A stretch of DNA of 6,025 nucleotides, taken from positions 1-6,025 of the forward strand of contig JAKONM010000163.1 in NCBI GenBank assembly GCA_022701925.1, in the 5' to 3' direction. Shown here one piece after another: positions 4,541 through 6,025 of this stretch. Under the pieces are notes generated by a model that had not been told where the DNA came from, did not search any database, and saw nothing but the letters and a program-made list of their open reading frames with translations. Positions within the stretch are counted from its first letter, which is position 1. Every line of letters begins with the position of its first letter. Source of the DNA: Microbacteriaceae bacterium. Lineage in GTDB: Bacteria; Actinomycetota; Actinomycetes; Actinomycetales; Microbacteriaceae. Both the position numbers and the translations under genes were made by a program.

Positions 4541-5388
4541 ACGAGCTCCGCGGGCCCGGACAGCCCCGCGTGCTCCCCGTCCTCGGCGCGGAACACCCGC
4601 ACGCCGAGCACGCCGCCCGGCACCTCCACCCGCCAGGAGTCCGGCGCCGCGGCGCCCGCCCAGTGCCGCACGGCCAGCGCCGCCGCGACGGCGCCCGTGC
4701 CGCAGGACAGGGTCTCGCCGCTGCCCCGCTCGTGCACCCGCATGCGGATGCGCCCGGTGCCGTCCACGACCAGCGGGTCCGCGGGGCGCACCAGCTCGAC
4801 GTTCGCTCCGGCGGGCGGCAGCGGGTCGAGCACGGGAGGGGCGGACAGGTCGGCGCCGTCCAGCTCCGCGTCGTCGGCGACCGCGACGACCACGTGCGGG
4901 TTGGGGACGTCGATCGACAGCCCCGGCCGCGCCACGTCGAGCCCCTCGACCCGTACCGACACGTCGTCCGGCCCCTTGGTCCAGCGGCCGAGGTCCACCG
5001 CGAAGCCCCCGGCGGTGCGCTGCACCGTCATCGTGCCGCCGCGGGTGGCGACGGCCAGGGATCCGCCGTCGGGCAGCTCGGCCAGGCCTTCCGCCAGCAG
5101 GAAGGCGGTGAACACCCGGATGCCGTTGCCGCACATCTCCGACGTCGAGCCGTCGGCGTTGCGGTAGTCCATGAACCACTCCGCATCGCCCCCGGCGGCG
5201 TGGGCCGCGGCCTCGACGTCGGCGTCCACGCGCACCGCTCGCAGCAGGCCGTCCGCGCCGATGCCGAAGCGCCGGTCGCACAGCCGCGCGACCTCGCTGG
5301 GACGCAGCTGCAGGTGGCCGTCGGGATCGGCGACGAGCACGAAGTCGTTGCCGGTGCCGTGCCCCTTCGTGAAGCGCAGCTCGGGCAT
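4516..5388 (-). CDS. dapF: Diaminopimelate epimerase
   Basis: DapF converts LL- to meso-diaminopimelate without a cofactor, supplying both lysine and the peptidoglycan cross-linking residue. The product is 290 aa, a normal length. It begins with the conserved FTKGHGTGNDFVLV (6-19), followed by DRRFGIGADGLL (38-49). The two catalytic cysteines are present: Cys86 in MCGNGIR and Cys229 in SCGTGA. The substrate-binding PNPHVVV (162-168) and ERGSGETLSCG (220-230) stretches are also intact, so it should be active. The ATG at 5388 puts the signature at the usual place. The ribosome site is weak (AGG close to the ATG), and the stop of the upstream transporter gene is only 9 bp away, so coupled translation is plausible. 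The 3' end runs 25 bp into the convergent methyltransferase, with no hairpin terminator between them. Confidence 0.97.
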   Translation of the reverse strand: MPELRFTKGHGTGNDFVLVADPDGHLQLRPSEVARLCDRRFGIGADGLLRAVRVDADVEAAAHAAGGDAEWFMDYRNADGSTSEMCGNGIRVFTAFLLAEGLAELPDGGSLAVATRGGTMTVQRTAGGFAVDLGRWTKGPDDVSVRVEGLDVARPGLSIDVPNPHVVVAVADDAELDGADLSAPPVLDPLPPAGANVELVRPADPLVVDGTGRIRMRVHERGSGETLSCGTGAVAAALAVRHWAGAAAPDSWRVEVPGGVLGVRVFRAEDGEHAGLSGPAELVYSGVVEV

Positions 5389-5397
5389 CCCTGGAGC

Positions 5398-6025
5398 CTA
5401 GACGAGCGCGTCGGAGCGGGCTCCGGTCTGCGGGGCCGGCGTCCCGGCCCGCGGCAGCAGGCCCGTCACGACCGCCGCCGACGCCAGCAGCACCGCCGGG
5501 ACGGCCAGCACGACCGGGGCGCCGACCGCGCCCGCGGCGAGGGCGCCCAGCGAGGTGCCGAGGAGCATCGTCGCGACCTGCGCGGCGAAGGCGGCGGTGA
5601 CCAGGTGCGCCGGCACGACCCGGTCGAGCAGCACGGAGGAGCCGATCGACTGCGCCGCGGTGGCGAGACCGAGCAGGCCGAGGGCGGTGACGACGCCGGC
5701 CGGGGCGAGCCCGAGCGCCGCGGCGCCGTAGACGGCCGCCATCGCCGCGAGCCCGGCACGCAGCGCCCGCCGCGCGGACGAGGGGGCGGTGCGGCCGCCG
5801 AGCAGCAGCGCGCCGCCCACCTCCCCCAGCGCCAGCGCGGCGAAGGCGAGGCCCGCCACGACGGGCAGCGCGGGCTGCGACGCCGGCACCGTCACCTGCA
5901 GCGCGCCCGTGCCGAGACCCGCAGCGCCGGCGACGGCGAGCAGCAGCACCAGACCGCCTCGGCGGCGCGGGGTAGCGACCGCGGGCAGGCGCTGCCGGCC
6001 CGGCGCTGCGGCCCCGCGGTCGACC
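5398..6025 (-). CDS. MFS transporter, C-terminal half (partial)
   Basis: The frame is open to the right edge, so the 5' end lies outside the window; 208 residues are visible. The first 25 or so are basic (VDRGAAAPGRQRLPAVATPRRR) and fit the central cytoplasmic loop of a 12-helix major facilitator. About six hydrophobic segments then follow: residues 24-45, 53-76, 86-107, 109-133, 143-168 and 169-190, matching helices 7-12. The sequence shows GxGxGALQVTVPA in helix 7 and AQSIGSSVLLDRVVP before helix 11. The short tail ends in SDALV. A GTG at 5949 would begin the open frame within the window, but it falls at the start of helix 7 and is unlikely to be the true start. The substrate cannot be inferred. 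The gene lies 9 bp upstream of dapF and is probably cotranscribed with it, without an obvious functional link. Confidence 0.85.
   Translation of the reverse strand, partial: VDRGAAAPGRQRLPAVATPRRRGGLVLLLAVAGAAGLGTGALQVTVPASQPALPVVAGLAFAALALGEVGGALLLGGRTAPSSARRALRAGLAAMAAVYGAAALGLAPAGVVTALGLLGLATAAQSIGSSVLLDRVVPAHLVTAAFAAQVATMLLGTSLGALAAGAVGAPVVLAVPAVLLASAAVVTGLLPRAGTPAPQTGARSDALV

Noticed and set aside
4241..5281. A 346-codon minus-strand frame overlapping dapF and the methyltransferase
   Set aside because: It is a shadow frame of dapF, Arg/Gly/Ala-rich, with no recognisable motif.
1..6025. tRNA or rRNA genes, CRISPR repeats, insertion sequences, attachment sites, toxin-antitoxin or defence genes
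   Set aside because: No cloverleaf-like sequence, regularly spaced repeats, transposase motifs or terminal inverted repeats were seen; the window is packed with recognised chromosomal genes.

Overview
The window is a very GC-rich piece of a bacterial chromosome with strongly GC-biased third codon positions and GTG/TTG starts. The gene set (lexA divergent from a short LysM membrane protein, hflX close to dapF) is typical of Actinobacteria. A Pseudonocardia-like member of the Pseudonocardiales fits, but this is inferred from content and style, not from a search. Almost all of it is ordinary chromosomal housekeeping. I do not see a new defence system, mobile element, CRISPR array or RNA gene.

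Layout, left to right. Bases 1-35 (-) look like the first codons of a histidinol-phosphate aminotransferase (hisC-like). Bases 83-550 (-) encode a small single-pass membrane protein with a C-terminal LysM domain, the positional counterpart of mycobacterial Rv2719c/ChiZ and corynebacterial DivS. Bases 551-742 are a compact divergent control region: a promoter facing each way, one good LexA (SOS) box on the lexA promoter, and two weaker look-alikes on the LysM promoter. lexA (743-1414, +) follows. It ends at a strong bidirectional hairpin terminator shared with the convergent gene alkA (1460-2389, -). Upstream of alkA on the same strand is hflX (2450-3871, -). Diverging from hflX across only 15 bp is an RsmC-like methyltransferase (3887-4540, +), whose end overlaps the end of dapF (4516-5388, -) by 25 bp. 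The C-terminal half of an MFS transporter (5398 to beyond 6025, -) lies directly upstream of dapF with a 9-bp gap, probably in one transcript.

How the genes relate. The left part has a DNA-damage theme: LexA represses itself, very probably also the LysM-type division inhibitor, and next door lies an alkylation-repair glycosylase with no LexA box of its own. The right part is translation and envelope housekeeping: a ribosome-associated GTPase, a probable rRNA methyltransferase, and the diaminopimelate epimerase that feeds lysine and peptidoglycan synthesis. The points most worth checking are the two-sided SOS control region, the TTG starts of lexA and hflX (set by clear Shine-Dalgarno sites), a terminator that doubles as the last codons of alkA, and a hairpin that covers the alkA start codon.
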